64,000 bases of DNA from positions 62,001 to 126,000 of the forward strand of contig CAVUJG010000006.1 in NCBI GenBank assembly GCA_963741755.1. Reading direction: 5' to 3'. The translations under genes were made by a program, and so were the position numbers. The DNA is from Sva-07 sp963741755 (GTDB lineage Bacteria; Actinomycetota; Acidimicrobiia; Acidimicrobiales; Ilumatobacteraceae). The notes below the pieces were generated by a model. It ran no database searches. It saw nothing but the letters and a program-made list of their open reading frames with translations, and was not told the DNA's origin. Positions 36,524-45,398 of this stretch are shown here, one piece after another. Every line of letters starts with the position of its first letter. The stretch's first letter is position 1.

Positions 36524-38398
36524 TCACCAGGTGTCGATGTTCGGGCGGCGTGGGGGCGCAGCCGGGTCCGCCACCGACCGGTGAGTGTCGGGTGCCGCGT
36601 CGAAGATCGTCGTGATCCATCGACGGGTGTCGGCAGGATCGATCACGTCGTCGATCTCGAAGAACGACGCCACGCTGACCGCCTTGCCGTGCGCGTACAT
36701 CCGGTCGACCATCTCCCGGAACAACACCTCGCGCTCGGCGTCGTTCGCCACCGCCTCGAGCTCCTTGCGGTAGCCCAGGCGGACGGCTCCCTCGAGACCC
36801 ATGCCACCGAACTCGCCCGTCGGCCACGCCAGGCAGGCGAGCGGCGCCTTGGTGGTACCACCCATCATCGCTTGGGCTCCGAGCCCGTATGACTTCCGCG
36901 TCACCACCGACACCATCGGCACCGACAGGTTGGCGCCGGTCACGAACAGCCGACTGCAGTGGCGCACGAGTGCGGTGGCCTCGACGTCGGGGCCGACCAT
37001 CATCCCGGGCGTGTCGACCAAGGTGACGATCGGCAACCCGAAGGCGTCGCAGAGCTGCATGAAGCGCGACGCCTTGTCGGCACCGTCGGAGTCGATCGCT
37101 CCAGCGAGGTGGCCGGGGTCGTTGGCGATCACCCCGACCGGCCGACCCTCGATCCGAGCCAGTGCCGTCACCATGCCGATGCCGAAGTCGCGGCGCAGTT
37201 CCAGCACGGAGTCGATGTCGAAGAGCCCGTCGATCGCACGGCGGATGTCGTAGGCGCGGAGTCGATCGACCGGTACGACGTCGCGTAGCGCCTCCTGATC
37301 GGGGGCCGACCACGCTGCGGTGCGCCCCTGGAAGTACGACAGGTACTGCTTGGCGACTCGCACCGCCTCGGCTTCGTCGGCGACGACGATGTCGATCACG
37401 CCGTTGGTGCGCTGGACGTCGATGGGCCCGATCTCGGTGGGTTCGAACACGCCGAGGCCGCCACCTTCGATCATCGCTGGCCCGCCCATGCCGATGTTCG
37501 AGTCCTCGGTGGCGATCACGACGTCGCAACACCCGAGAATGGCCGCGTTGCCGGCGAAGCAGTATCCGGCGTTGACGCCGACGAGCGGCACGGTCCCCGA
37601 CAGCTCGGCGAACCAGCGAAAAGCGAGACAATCCAATCCGCTGACGCCGATGCCGTCGGTGTCACCTGGGCGACCGCCACCGCCTTCGGTGAAGAAGACG
37701 ATCGGAACGCGGAGCTGTTCAGCGACTTCGAACAAGCGGTCCTTCTTGCGATGGTTCTGGGTTCCCTGCGTTCCGGCGAGCACCGTGTAGTCGTACGAGA
37801 CGGCGACGACCTTCGTGGCTCGGCCCGACGGTCCCGATCCGAACAGCTCACTGTTGACGTCGCCGATTCCTCCGACGAGACCGTCGGCCGGCGTCGAGAC
37901 GATCAGATCGTCGACGCTTCGCCGACGACGCTGCGCGGCGATCACGAGCGGGCCGTACTCGACGAAGGTGCCGTCGTCGACGAGGTCGGCGATGTTCTCC
38001 CGGGTCGTCCGCCGCCCCCTGGCCCGTCGCCGCTCGACTGCGTGCGGCCGCTGCTCGTCGAGGCCGACGGCATGACGCTCGATCACCTCGCGCAGGTCGT
38101 CACGCTCCAATCCGACGGGCGACGCAGCCGGCGTCGGCGTACGAACGGTGTCTGACTCCGGATGCACGCCGGGCGCTATGCGAGCGAACTCCTGGCCGAT
38201 CGTGACCGTGTCGCCGTCGCCGACAGCGAGCTCGTCGATCACGCCCGACACCGGGGCGACCACCTCGTGGTGCATCTTCATCGACTCGACAAGTGCCAGG
38301 ACGTCACCAGCGGTCACCGCCGCTCCGACCTCGACGAACAACCCCACGACCGTTCCCTGCAGCTCGGCGGACACCACGACCTGGTCAGTCATCGACAT
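36524..38398 (-). CDS. Fusion of a biotinyl (BCCP) domain and an acyl-CoA carboxyltransferase
   Basis: 624 aa. Residues about 1-80 form a biotinyl/lipoyl domain with the ESMKM biotin-lysine motif (VVSAELQGTVVGLFVEVG; ESMKMHHEVVAPVSGVI). From about 110 onward is a carboxyltransferase of the propionyl-CoA carboxylase beta type (RRTTRENIADLVDDGTFVEYG; FFTEGGGGRPGD; VGVNAGYCFAGNAA; SDGADKASRFMQLCDAF; TPGMMVGPDVE). The usual alpha subunit joins biotin carboxylase to BCCP; here BCCP is on the carboxyltransferase. A stand-alone biotin carboxylase would have to be supplied elsewhere. It follows the ClC gene in the same orientation, 13 bp apart. Confidence 0.88.
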   Translation of the reverse strand: MSMTDQVVVSAELQGTVVGLFVEVGAAVTAGDVLALVESMKMHHEVVAPVSGVIDELAVGDGDTVTIGQEFARIAPGVHPESDTVRTPTPAASPVGLERDDLREVIERHAVGLDEQRPHAVERRRARGRRTTRENIADLVDDGTFVEYGPLVIAAQRRRRSVDDLIVSTPADGLVGGIGDVNSELFGSGPSGRATKVVAVSYDYTVLAGTQGTQNHRKKDRLFEVAEQLRVPIVFFTEGGGGRPGDTDGIGVSGLDCLAFRWFAELSGTVPLVGVNAGYCFAGNAAILGCCDVVIATEDSNIGMGGPAMIEGGGLGVFEPTEIGPIDVQRTNGVIDIVVADEAEAVRVAKQYLSYFQGRTAAWSAPDQEALRDVVPVDRLRAYDIRRAIDGLFDIDSVLELRRDFGIGMVTALARIEGRPVGVIANDPGHLAGAIDSDGADKASRFMQLCDAFGLPIVTLVDTPGMMVGPDVEATALVRHCSRLFVTGANLSVPMVSVVTRKSYGLGAQAMMGGTTKAPLACLAWPTGEFGGMGLEGAVRLGYRKELEAVANDAEREVLFREMVDRMYAHGKAVSVASFFEIDDVIDPADTRRWITTIFDAAPDTHRSVADPAAPPRRPNIDTW

Positions 38399-38411
38399 GA
38401 CGCCAGTCTCG

Positions 38412-39695
38412 TCAGTTGACGCGGTCTGGCGAGCGTTGGAAGGTCGTGATCGACTGGTCGCCCATCACCAACTCCGCCGCGACGGCTGCGAAGAGCGCCG
38501 GAACGATGAACCCAGGCTGCCCGGTGGCCTCGGCGACGAACACCACGGCGGCGAGCGGAACGCGGTATCCAGCACCGAGGAACGCGGCGATTCCCAACAG
38601 CACGTACAGCGTCGGGTCGAGCGGATTGACGATGTCGCCGACGCCACGCCCGACGATCGCTCCCCCGACGACCAACGGCACGAACAGGCCACCGACTCCA
38701 CCGCCGGCGAGCGTCGTCGCCGTCGCCAGACATCGAAGGGCGAACACCACGGCGAGCAGCCAGAGCGCATGCTCCTCCGACAGCCATCGGATCACCTCGT
38801 AACCGGTTCCGATCGTGAGGCTCTCACCGGTCAGCAGCCGGCTGATCACGAACAGCACGACCAGGGTGATGCTGGCCAACAGCACCCGGAGGGCGACAGG
38901 GCGGTACGTGAACGCCTTGGCGTAGCGGATCAACCGCGAGAACGCACGAGCGCCGATCGCACAGCAGATGCCGATCAGGATCGCGCCGGCCAGGTCGCGG
39001 TACTGGAACGACGCAACCCGGTCGTTCTGGAACACGAAGATCGGATCGGTGTTGCTCAACGCCACGAAGACGAGATACCCGGACGCACTCGCCACCAGCG
39101 CAGGCAGGAGCATGCGGCGCGCCATCTGATCGCGAAATGGCACCTCGAGCGCGAAGATTGCCCCGGTCGCCGGCGCCTTGAAGATCGCAGCGACACCGGC
39201 GGCGGCGCCTGCAACCAACAGCGTGCGGTGATCGACGCCGCGAAACGCCGACGGGAGCCGCCGCTGGATCATGGCGCCGAGTGCCGAGCCCCCGTACATC
39301 GACGGACCTTCGAGCCCCATTGCGCCGCCGAATCCGAGGGTGGTGATCGCGGCGGCCATGCGGCCCATGAACGCCCGTGGACGCAGCGGATACTCCGGGT
39401 CGTGGAACGCTCGCAGGTACTCGTCCGACGTCGCCGACGACGCACCGTTGCCGACGGTCTTGAGCAGGATCGCCGACAGCAACAGGCCGACGCCAGGAGC
39501 GATGGCGCCAACCCAGAGCGGCCCGTGGACGATCTTGTCGTAGACGAACTCGACCACGATGAACTCGAAGAAGCGGACGAACAGCCCGGTGAGTGCGCCC
39601 GTGATCGCTGCGAGCAGCACGACCTCGCGCGAACGTCGGACCAGGTCACGGAACTCGCCGGTGCGGATGTCGAAGCTGGATGGGCGCCACCCCAT
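38412..39695 (-). CDS. ClC-family chloride channel/antiporter
   Basis: 427 aa from ATG 39695 (MGWRPSSFDI); GTGs at 39701 and 39716 would extend it slightly. Family selectivity motifs are GLEGPS near the N-terminal half and GGGVGGLFVPLVVGGA later, and there are about 10-12 hydrophobic segments. ClC proteins move chloride alone or exchange it for protons; the gating glutamate is in GLEGP, so exchange is possible. It lies upstream of the biotinyl/carboxyltransferase fusion and diverges from the epimerase gene. Confidence 0.92.
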   Translation of the reverse strand: MGWRPSSFDIRTGEFRDLVRRSREVVLLAAITGALTGLFVRFFEFIVVEFVYDKIVHGPLWVGAIAPGVGLLLSAILLKTVGNGASSATSDEYLRAFHDPEYPLRPRAFMGRMAAAITTLGFGGAMGLEGPSMYGGSALGAMIQRRLPSAFRGVDHRTLLVAGAAAGVAAIFKAPATGAIFALEVPFRDQMARRMLLPALVASASGYLVFVALSNTDPIFVFQNDRVASFQYRDLAGAILIGICCAIGARAFSRLIRYAKAFTYRPVALRVLLASITLVVLFVISRLLTGESLTIGTGYEVIRWLSEEHALWLLAVVFALRCLATATTLAGGGVGGLFVPLVVGGAIVGRGVGDIVNPLDPTLYVLLGIAAFLGAGYRVPLAAVVFVAEATGQPGFIVPALFAAVAAELVMGDQSITTFQRSPDRVN

Positions 39696-39769
39696 CTTCA
39701 CCCTGCTGCTCCACACGACGGCTCAGTGTAGGCATCGACCCCGGCAGGTCGACGGTACCCTCGGCGACC

Positions 39770-40850
39770 ATGTCGGTGGCGGTGGTGACAGGTGCAGCTG
39801 GTCTGATCGGTTCGCAGGCGGTGATGCACTTCGCGTCGATCGGCCTCGACGTGGTCGGTGTCGACAACGACATGCGCCGCGTGTTCTTCGGTGACGAATC
39901 GTCCACCGCCTGGATGGTCACCGAACTCGAAGAGACGCTCGGCGATCGCTATCGCCACGCCGACGTCGACATTCGTGACCGCGCCGGCATCGACGCACTG
40001 TTTGCCGAGTACCGCTCCGACATCTCGTTGGTGATCCACACCGCCGCGCAACCGTCGCACGATTGGGCTGCCCGCGAGCCGTTCACCGACTTCGATGTCA
40101 ACGCAGTCGGCACGCTCAACGTGTTGGAGGCCACCCGCCAGCACTGCGCCGACGCGACGTTCATCTTCACCTCGACCAACAAGGTCTACGGCGACACCCC
40201 GAATCGGCTGCCGCTCGTCGAACACGACACCCGCTGGGAGATCGACCCGTCACACACCTACGTGGGCGGCATTCGCGAGGACATGTCGATCGACGCGACC
40301 CTGCATTCGATCTTCGGTGCGTCCAAGGTTGCAGCGGACGTGATGGTGCAGGAGTACGGCCGCTACTTCGGAATGCACACCTCGGTGTTCCGTGGCGGCA
40401 CGTTGACCGGGCCGAACCACGCCGCAGCCGAACTCCACGGATTCCTGGCCTACGTGATGCAGTGCACGATGAGCGCCACGCCATACCGGGTGTTCGGCTA
40501 TCAGGGCAAGCAGGTGCGCGACGCCATCCATTCGGCTCGACCTGATCTCCTGCTTTCGACCACGTGTACTGCGCCGCCCAGGACGGAACACCGCGTCGGC
40601 GAGGTCTACAACATCGGCGGCGGGCGATTCTCGAACTGCAGCGATGATCGAAGCGATCTCGCTGTGCGAAGAGATCACGGGCAAGACGCTCGACTGGACC
40701 TATGTCGATGACAACCGTGTTGGCGATCACATCTGGTGGATCGGTGACAACGGCCGCTTCGCCGAGCACTACCCGTCGTGGGAACTGACCTATGACGTGC
40801 CGGCGATCCTCACCGAGATGTACGACGCCAACCGTCAGCGCTGGGCCTGA
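39770..40850 (+). pseudogene. NAD-dependent epimerase/dehydratase (CDP-paratose epimerase-like), frameshifted
   Basis: ATG 39770. The N terminus VAVVTGAAGLIGSQAVMHFA binds NAD. FIFTSTNKVYGDTPN and the extended loop with SHTYVGGIREDMSID then FGASKVAADVMVQEYGRYF give the catalytic Thr/Tyr/Lys region (GxSK here), as in CDP-paratose 2-epimerase-like SDRs. Small indels near 40530-40600 and an extra base near 40644 break the frame; the tail (MIEAISLCEEITGKTLDWTYV) ends at 40850. The expected length is about 355 aa. It supplies a modified sugar nucleotide to the cluster that follows. Confidence 0.8.
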
Positions 40851-40860
40851 TCGACCGTCC

Positions 40861-41658
40861 ATGATCGAGAGGGGCAAGGTCGACGTCATCGGTGTGCGCG
40901 TCGACGCGGTCGACTACGAGGCCGCCGTCGATCGCATCATCGATGCCGCCATCGAACAGCGGCCCTACCGAGTGTCGGCGCTGGCGGTGCACGGCGTGAT
41001 GACCGGCGTCGACGATCCCGAGCATCTCGCCCGGCTCAACGCCTTCGATCTGATCACGCCAGACGGCCAACCGGTTCGCTGGGCGATGAACTGGCTGCAC
41101 CACACCGGACTGCCCGACCGCGTCTACGGCCCTGATCTCACGCTCGCGGTCTGCCGGGCGGCCGTCGAGAAGAACCTGTCGGTGTACTTCCACGGCAGCA
41201 CGCCGGACACTCTCGAACACCTGATGCGTCGACTGCCCACGCTCGTGCCGGGAATCCACATCGCCGGCACCAGTCCTTCGACGTTCGGGACCTCGACTCC
41301 CGAGCAACTCGAGCAACTCGCGGCCACGATCCGGTCGACGGGAGCGTCGATCTGCTTCGTCGGCCTCGGGTGCCCCCGTCAGGAGGTGTTCGTGTACGAG
41401 AACGCCGAGCGGCTCTCCATGCCATGTCTCGCCGTGGGCGCGGCGTTCGACTTCCATGCCGGTCTCGCCAAGGAGCCACCGGCGTGGGTGCAGCGCGCTG
41501 GCCTGCAATGGGCGCAGCGGCTACTGCGCAGCCCACGCCGGCTGTGGCGTCGCTATGTGATCCTCAACCCGCGCTATGCCCGCCGTGTCGCAGCCCAACG
41601 ACTCGGCCGATATGCATCGCCCGGCGAGCGGCCTCCGCCGCACATCGGCTTCAGCTGA
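40861..41658 (+). CDS. WecG/TagA/CpsF-family glycosyltransferase
   Basis: 265 aa, 10 bp after the epimerase. LITPDGQPVRWAMNWL, RVYGPDLTLAVC, VYFHGSTPDTLEHL and VGLGCPRQEVFVYEN are the conserved blocks of the WecG/TagA family. It transfers an N-acetylmannosamine-type or glucosyl residue to a polyprenyl-diphosphate-linked sugar, the second step of a repeat unit. The membrane-associated C-terminal helix is Arg-rich. It converges with the sugar transferase gene, 10 bp apart. Confidence 0.9.
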   Translation: MIERGKVDVIGVRVDAVDYEAAVDRIIDAAIEQRPYRVSALAVHGVMTGVDDPEHLARLNAFDLITPDGQPVRWAMNWLHHTGLPDRVYGPDLTLAVCRAAVEKNLSVYFHGSTPDTLEHLMRRLPTLVPGIHIAGTSPSTFGTSTPEQLEQLAATIRSTGASICFVGLGCPRQEVFVYENAERLSMPCLAVGAAFDFHAGLAKEPPAWVQRAGLQWAQRLLRSPRRLWRRYVILNPRYARRVAAQRLGRYASPGERPPPHIGFS

Positions 41659-41668
41659 CGGTCGATCC

Positions 41669-42382
41669 TCAACTACCGCCAGTCTCGCCGAGCAGCGCCC
41701 GTGGGGTCATCGCGAGGATCTGCAGGTCGGTACGCAAGGACACCCGATCGACGTAGGCGAGATCCCACTGTCCGTTCTCATGCATCGGGCCGCTCCCGCG
41801 AGCCGACACCTGCCAGAGGCCAGTGAGACCTGGCTTGACGTAGTGACGTTGGTGCAGCGCCGGCGGGTACTGCTCGACGACGCCATCGAGTTCGGGTCGT
41901 GGACCGACCACGCTCATCTCACCGCGCAACACGTTGAGCAGCTGCGGAAGCTCATCGAGGCTGTGGCGGCGCAACACGCGACCGATCCTGGTGTGGCGAG
42001 GGTCGTTGTCGGACTTGTGCGTTCGGCGACGATCGTGGATCACGTCGAGTCGCTGACCTCGACGGTCGGGACGCATCGTGCGGAACTTGAGGACCTCGAA
42101 CGGTTCGCCGTCGACGCCGATTCGGCGCTGGCGGAACAACACCGGCCGACCGATCGTCGACGCAACCACCCCGGCGATCACGGCCATCGGAACCGCGGCG
42201 ACGCCGAGCGCGACGAGTGCAAACCCCCGGTCGAACGACGGTTTGACGATTCGCACGTACAGCCCGCGGGGCTTGTCGACCCGCGGCAGCGCTGGCAGCG
42301 GTGTCAGTGTGGGTCGAGATGCCGGGACCGCTTCGTGCGACCACGGGGACACCGCGCCCAAGCCGATGAGTTCGCTCGTCAT
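41669..42382 (-). CDS. Priming sugar transferase (polyprenyl-phosphate glycosyl-1-phosphate transferase)
   Basis: 237 aa from ATG 42382, with GGCGGAAG just upstream. A single hydrophobic hairpin (FALVALGVAAVPMAVIAGVVAS) precedes the catalytic domain: VLFRQRRIGVDGEPFEVLKFRTM, SLDELPQLLNVLRGEMSVVGPRPE and PGLTGLWQVSARG. This is the small, C-terminal-domain-only form of the family, which starts a repeat unit by loading a sugar-1-phosphate on undecaprenyl phosphate at the inner face of the membrane. It diverges from the sulfotransferase gene. Confidence 0.93.
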   Translation of the reverse strand: MTSELIGLGAVSPWSHEAVPASRPTLTPLPALPRVDKPRGLYVRIVKPSFDRGFALVALGVAAVPMAVIAGVVASTIGRPVLFRQRRIGVDGEPFEVLKFRTMRPDRRGQRLDVIHDRRRTHKSDNDPRHTRIGRVLRRHSLDELPQLLNVLRGEMSVVGPRPELDGVVEQYPPALHQRHYVKPGLTGLWQVSARGSGPMHENGQWDLAYVDRVSLRTDLQILAMTPRALLGETGGS

Positions 42383-42592
42383 GCTTCCGCCTTCCGTCAA
42401 GCCACGGAGCGTGAGATCACTCTCCGTGGCGATACTCCCGCCGCCGGTCACGATTCGAGGGGCCCATGACCCTCTCCAACCCTTTTACGACGTGATCATT
42501 GTCCCACTCGGCACCGCGCCGGGCAACCGCTTGATCAAGACTTGACAACCACTCAAGGTGAGATTTGGACCAGGACGGTACGATCAGCCGCC
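42383..42592. promoter_or_regulatory. Divergent promoter region between sugar transferase and sulfotransferase
   Basis: 210 bp without coding content. A 10-bp palindrome CTTGATCAAG lies at 42530-42539, directly followed by TTGACA at 42542-42547, a possible -35 box for the sulfotransferase. No -10 box at the usual spacing is seen, so the promoter is uncertain. Confidence 0.35.
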
Positions 42593-43489
42593 ATGCAGGA
42601 CGTCGTGCGTTCCGTCGGCCGCCGAGCGGTCCGAGCGGCAGCGATGGCGACCGCCGATCTGCGGCCGGCACCCGATCTGGTGATCATCGGCGTGAAGCGC
42701 GGTGGCACGACCTCGCTGTTCCGAGACCTCGAGCGGCACCCGTCGATGTGCCCGATGGTGCCGTCGGCTCGACGTCTTCCGTTGCACGAGAACATGAAGG
42801 GCGCCCACTGGCTCGACAGTGACCTGGCTCGATCGACACGGTGGTACCGGAGTCACTTCGCGACGAGCGCGACCAAACGTTGGCGGACGCACCGCACCGG
42901 CGCGGCGTTCACGGCCGAAGCGAGCCCGTACTACTTCTTCCATCCGCTCGCTGCGCAGCGAGCCGCGACGCTGCTCCCCCGGACCCGATTCGTCGTGATG
43001 TTGCGCGACCCCGTCGAGCGAACGGTGTCGCACTGGGCAGAACAGACTCGCAACGGCGTCGAAACGCTGACGCTGCGCGACGCACTCGCCGCCGAGCGCG
43101 ACCGGGTCAGCGACGCCGGAGCTCGGCTGGCGGCCGGCACGATGGGCTCGAGCCACGCTCACGAACAGCAGAGCTATGCAGCCCAGAGCGAGTACGCCGC
43201 ATCGCTGGGGCGTTGGATCGAGGCCGTCGGCAGCGAGCGCGTCGTCGTCGTGTTCTCCGAGGACTACTACGCCGATCCGCGGCGGGTGATCGGCGCCGTG
43301 CTCGATGCGGCAGGACAGCCCGCCATGCCGACCGACCACGAATCCGAATGGCGCAATGCCGCACCTCGGCCATCCACGCTCGATGCCGACATCGATGCCG
43401 AACTCACCGAACGCTTCCGAGCCGACGTGCGTCAACTCGCCGATCGATTCGGTCTCGCCCCACCTTGGGCCCGGTTCGCCACGCCATGA
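42593..43489 (+). CDS. Sulfotransferase (PAPS-dependent)
   Basis: 298 aa. IIGVKRGGTTSLFRDLERHP is the 5'-phosphosulfate loop (KRGGTTS), and RFVVMLRDPVERTVSHW the 3'-phosphate-binding segment, as in heparan-type sulfotransferases; FTAEASPYYFFHP aligns with the family's acceptor-side region. It would transfer sulfate from PAPS to a carbohydrate hydroxyl, so the surface glycan may be sulfated. Its stop overlaps the ATG of the GT4 gene (ATGA), making a coupled unit. Confidence 0.88.
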   Translation: MQDVVRSVGRRAVRAAAMATADLRPAPDLVIIGVKRGGTTSLFRDLERHPSMCPMVPSARRLPLHENMKGAHWLDSDLARSTRWYRSHFATSATKRWRTHRTGAAFTAEASPYYFFHPLAAQRAATLLPRTRFVVMLRDPVERTVSHWAEQTRNGVETLTLRDALAAERDRVSDAGARLAAGTMGSSHAHEQQSYAAQSEYAASLGRWIEAVGSERVVVVFSEDYYADPRRVIGAVLDAAGQPAMPTDHESEWRNAAPRPSTLDADIDAELTERFRADVRQLADRFGLAPPWARFATP

Positions 43490-44646
43490 GAGTGCTCCAG
43501 GTCCACGCTCGCTATCGGATTCGGGCTGGAGAGGACTCGGTGGTCGACAACGAAGGTGCAGCACTGCAACGCGGCGGCCATGACGTCGCCCAGGTGCTCG
43601 CCGAGAACCCGACCGGAGCGCTCGCGTCCGGCCTGGCATTGGCTCGTAGCGTGCACAATCGAGGTGCGGCGGCGCGGGTGCGTTCCGCGATCGAGGCAGT
43701 GGCGCCTGACGTCGTACACATCCACAACACGTGGTTCTCGCTGTCGTCGTCGGTCGTGACGGCGGCCTCGTCGACGGGCGTGCCGGTCGTCATGACGCTG
43801 CACAACTATCGCCTTGGGTGCCTCAATACCTATCTGTTCCGCGACGAAGCGGTGTGCACCGCATGCGTGGGTCGAACTCCTGCCCGAGGCGTCATCCACG
43901 GCTGCTATCGCGGGTCGCGAGCCCTGTCAGCGGTCCAGGCGACCGAGGTGATGCTCACACGATCGCGCCGCGTCCTCGACCGATCAGTCCGGCGGTTCAT
44001 CATTCCCTCACGTTTCATGGCGGACCGTTTGATCGACATCGGAGTGCCTGCCAACCGCATCCTCGTCAAGCCGCACTTCTCGGCCGATGTTGGCCCGCGC
44101 GCTGCTCCCCCGTCGAGGTCCGGGGACGTCGTGGTCGTCGGACGGCTCGCACCGGGTAAGGGGATCGACACGCTGCTCGATGCCTGGAGCCTGAGTTCCG
44201 CTGCTCGCGAGCGCCGCCTGACGGTCATCGGCGACGGTCCACTGGCCGAACGACTCCGCGCTGGGGCACCTTCGAGCGTCGACTTCGTCGGCTGGCTCTC
44301 GCGTGACGACGTCGCTCGACGGATGCGGTCGGCGCGGGCGCTCGTGATGCCGACCGAATGGTACGAGCCGTTCGGCATGGTGCTGATCGAGGCGATGAGC
44401 GCTGGACTCCCCATCGTGACCACCACAATGGCGGGCGCCCGTGCGATCGTCGGCGGGGGCGACGAATTGGTCGTGCCTCCGCGTCGACCCGCCGCACTCG
44501 CGGCAGCACTCGACGCGCTCGACGACACGACCGTCGACACCGAGGGTGCAGCGAACCGAGCCCGCTACGAAGCGAACTACACCGAGCAGCGTGGCCTCGA
44601 CGAGCTCCTCGCTGCCTATGCCACGGCCATCGGAGAGTCGGCGTGA
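43486..44646 (+). CDS. Glycosyltransferase family 4 protein
   Basis: 386 aa. The N-terminal lobe begins MRVLQVHARYRIRAGEDSVV, and the C-terminal lobe holds VVVVGRLAPGKGIDTLLDAW and the donor-binding EWYEPFGMVLIEAMSAGLPIV with the EX7E glutamates. A cysteine pair (CTACVG) and another Cys around residues 122-142 may bind metal, as in some GT4 proteins. It is a retaining transferase using a nucleotide sugar; sugar and acceptor are unknown. It overlaps both neighbours by 4 bp. Confidence 0.92.
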   Translation: MRVLQVHARYRIRAGEDSVVDNEGAALQRGGHDVAQVLAENPTGALASGLALARSVHNRGAAARVRSAIEAVAPDVVHIHNTWFSLSSSVVTAASSTGVPVVMTLHNYRLGCLNTYLFRDEAVCTACVGRTPARGVIHGCYRGSRALSAVQATEVMLTRSRRVLDRSVRRFIIPSRFMADRLIDIGVPANRILVKPHFSADVGPRAAPPSRSGDVVVVGRLAPGKGIDTLLDAWSLSSAARERRLTVIGDGPLAERLRAGAPSSVDFVGWLSRDDVARRMRSARALVMPTEWYEPFGMVLIEAMSAGLPIVTTTMAGARAIVGGGDELVVPPRRPAALAAALDALDDTTVDTEGAANRARYEANYTEQRGLDELLAAYATAIGESA

Positions 44647-45383
44647 GTCGACGATTCGTCTCGTTCCCGCTGTCATCCCGATTCACGATCGCCGCCGACG
44701 CTCCGAGGTCGGCGCGCCGTGTACGGATGCTGTCGGGTACCAGCGACGTGCGGCGCGAGCTGCTCGACCGTGGCGGATCGCTCGCCGTGGCGACGTTCGG
44801 CACCAAGGTCTGGCGGGCGACGGACGCGTGGCCGTGGCCGACGATCGGCCCCGAGACACTCGTCGAGCTGCTCGGTGGGCACCTGCCCGGTATCGACATC
44901 GTCGCCGCCGCCGCACCTCGTCAGCGAGGACGCCACCGTCTCTCGCTGCTGTGCCGACACGATGGCGCCGACGTGATCGTCAAGATCGGCGACACCGGCG
45001 ACGGACTCGAGAACGAAGCCGCCGCACTCGCGCTCCTCGACCGCGACCCACTGCCCTGCATCGCGACGCCACGCTTGCTGGCGAGCGGGTCGATCGAGTC
45101 GGTCGCCTTCGTCGCCACGGACGCGCTCGGTCTGTCCGGACAGCGTCCAGCGCTCGACGAACCACTGCGAACCTTCGAGGTTGACGTGGCGCAGCGCCTG
45201 CGTGCGCTTCCCCGCCCTGCCAATGCCGAGCCCGATGCGGTCCCGATCCATGGTGACCTCGCTCCGTGGAATCTACGGCGCACCGCTCACGGGTTGGCCC
45301 TGTTCGACTGGGAGTCGGCCGGATGGGGCCGACCGGGCTCCGACATCGATCGGTACCGGCGCACGTGCGCCGGGCTCCGCTGA
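44643..45383 (+). CDS. APH-like kinase/phosphotransferase in the glycan cluster
   Basis: 246 aa with a GTG overlapping the GT4 stop. The kinase signatures are IHGDLAPWNLR (catalytic Asp) and LFDWESAGWG (metal-binding Asp), as in the aminoglycoside/choline/homoserine kinase fold. The ATP-lobe region DGADVIVKIGDTG carries the conserved Lys. Encoded after a sulfotransferase and a glycosyltransferase, it might phosphorylate a sugar or lipid-linked sugar, but this is inference. Resistance should not be read from the fold. Confidence 0.75.
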   Translation: MSRRFVSFPLSSRFTIAADAPRSARRVRMLSGTSDVRRELLDRGGSLAVATFGTKVWRATDAWPWPTIGPETLVELLGGHLPGIDIVAAAAPRQRGRHRLSLLCRHDGADVIVKIGDTGDGLENEAAALALLDRDPLPCIATPRLLASGSIESVAFVATDALGLSGQRPALDEPLRTFEVDVAQRLRALPRPANAEPDAVPIHGDLAPWNLRRTAHGLALFDWESAGWGRPGSDIDRYRRTCAGLR

Positions 45384-45398
45384 ACGTCTCGTGCTCTG

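Noticed and set aside
42542..42584. Sigma-70 promoter TTGACA with TACGAT
   Set aside because: The spacing is about 31 bp instead of 16-18, so the two boxes do not form a standard promoter.
44643..45383. Aminoglycoside resistance from APH-like sequences (also 9843-10521)
   Set aside because: Only the kinase fold is visible. Context is glycan synthesis or none, and the fold includes many non-resistance kinases.
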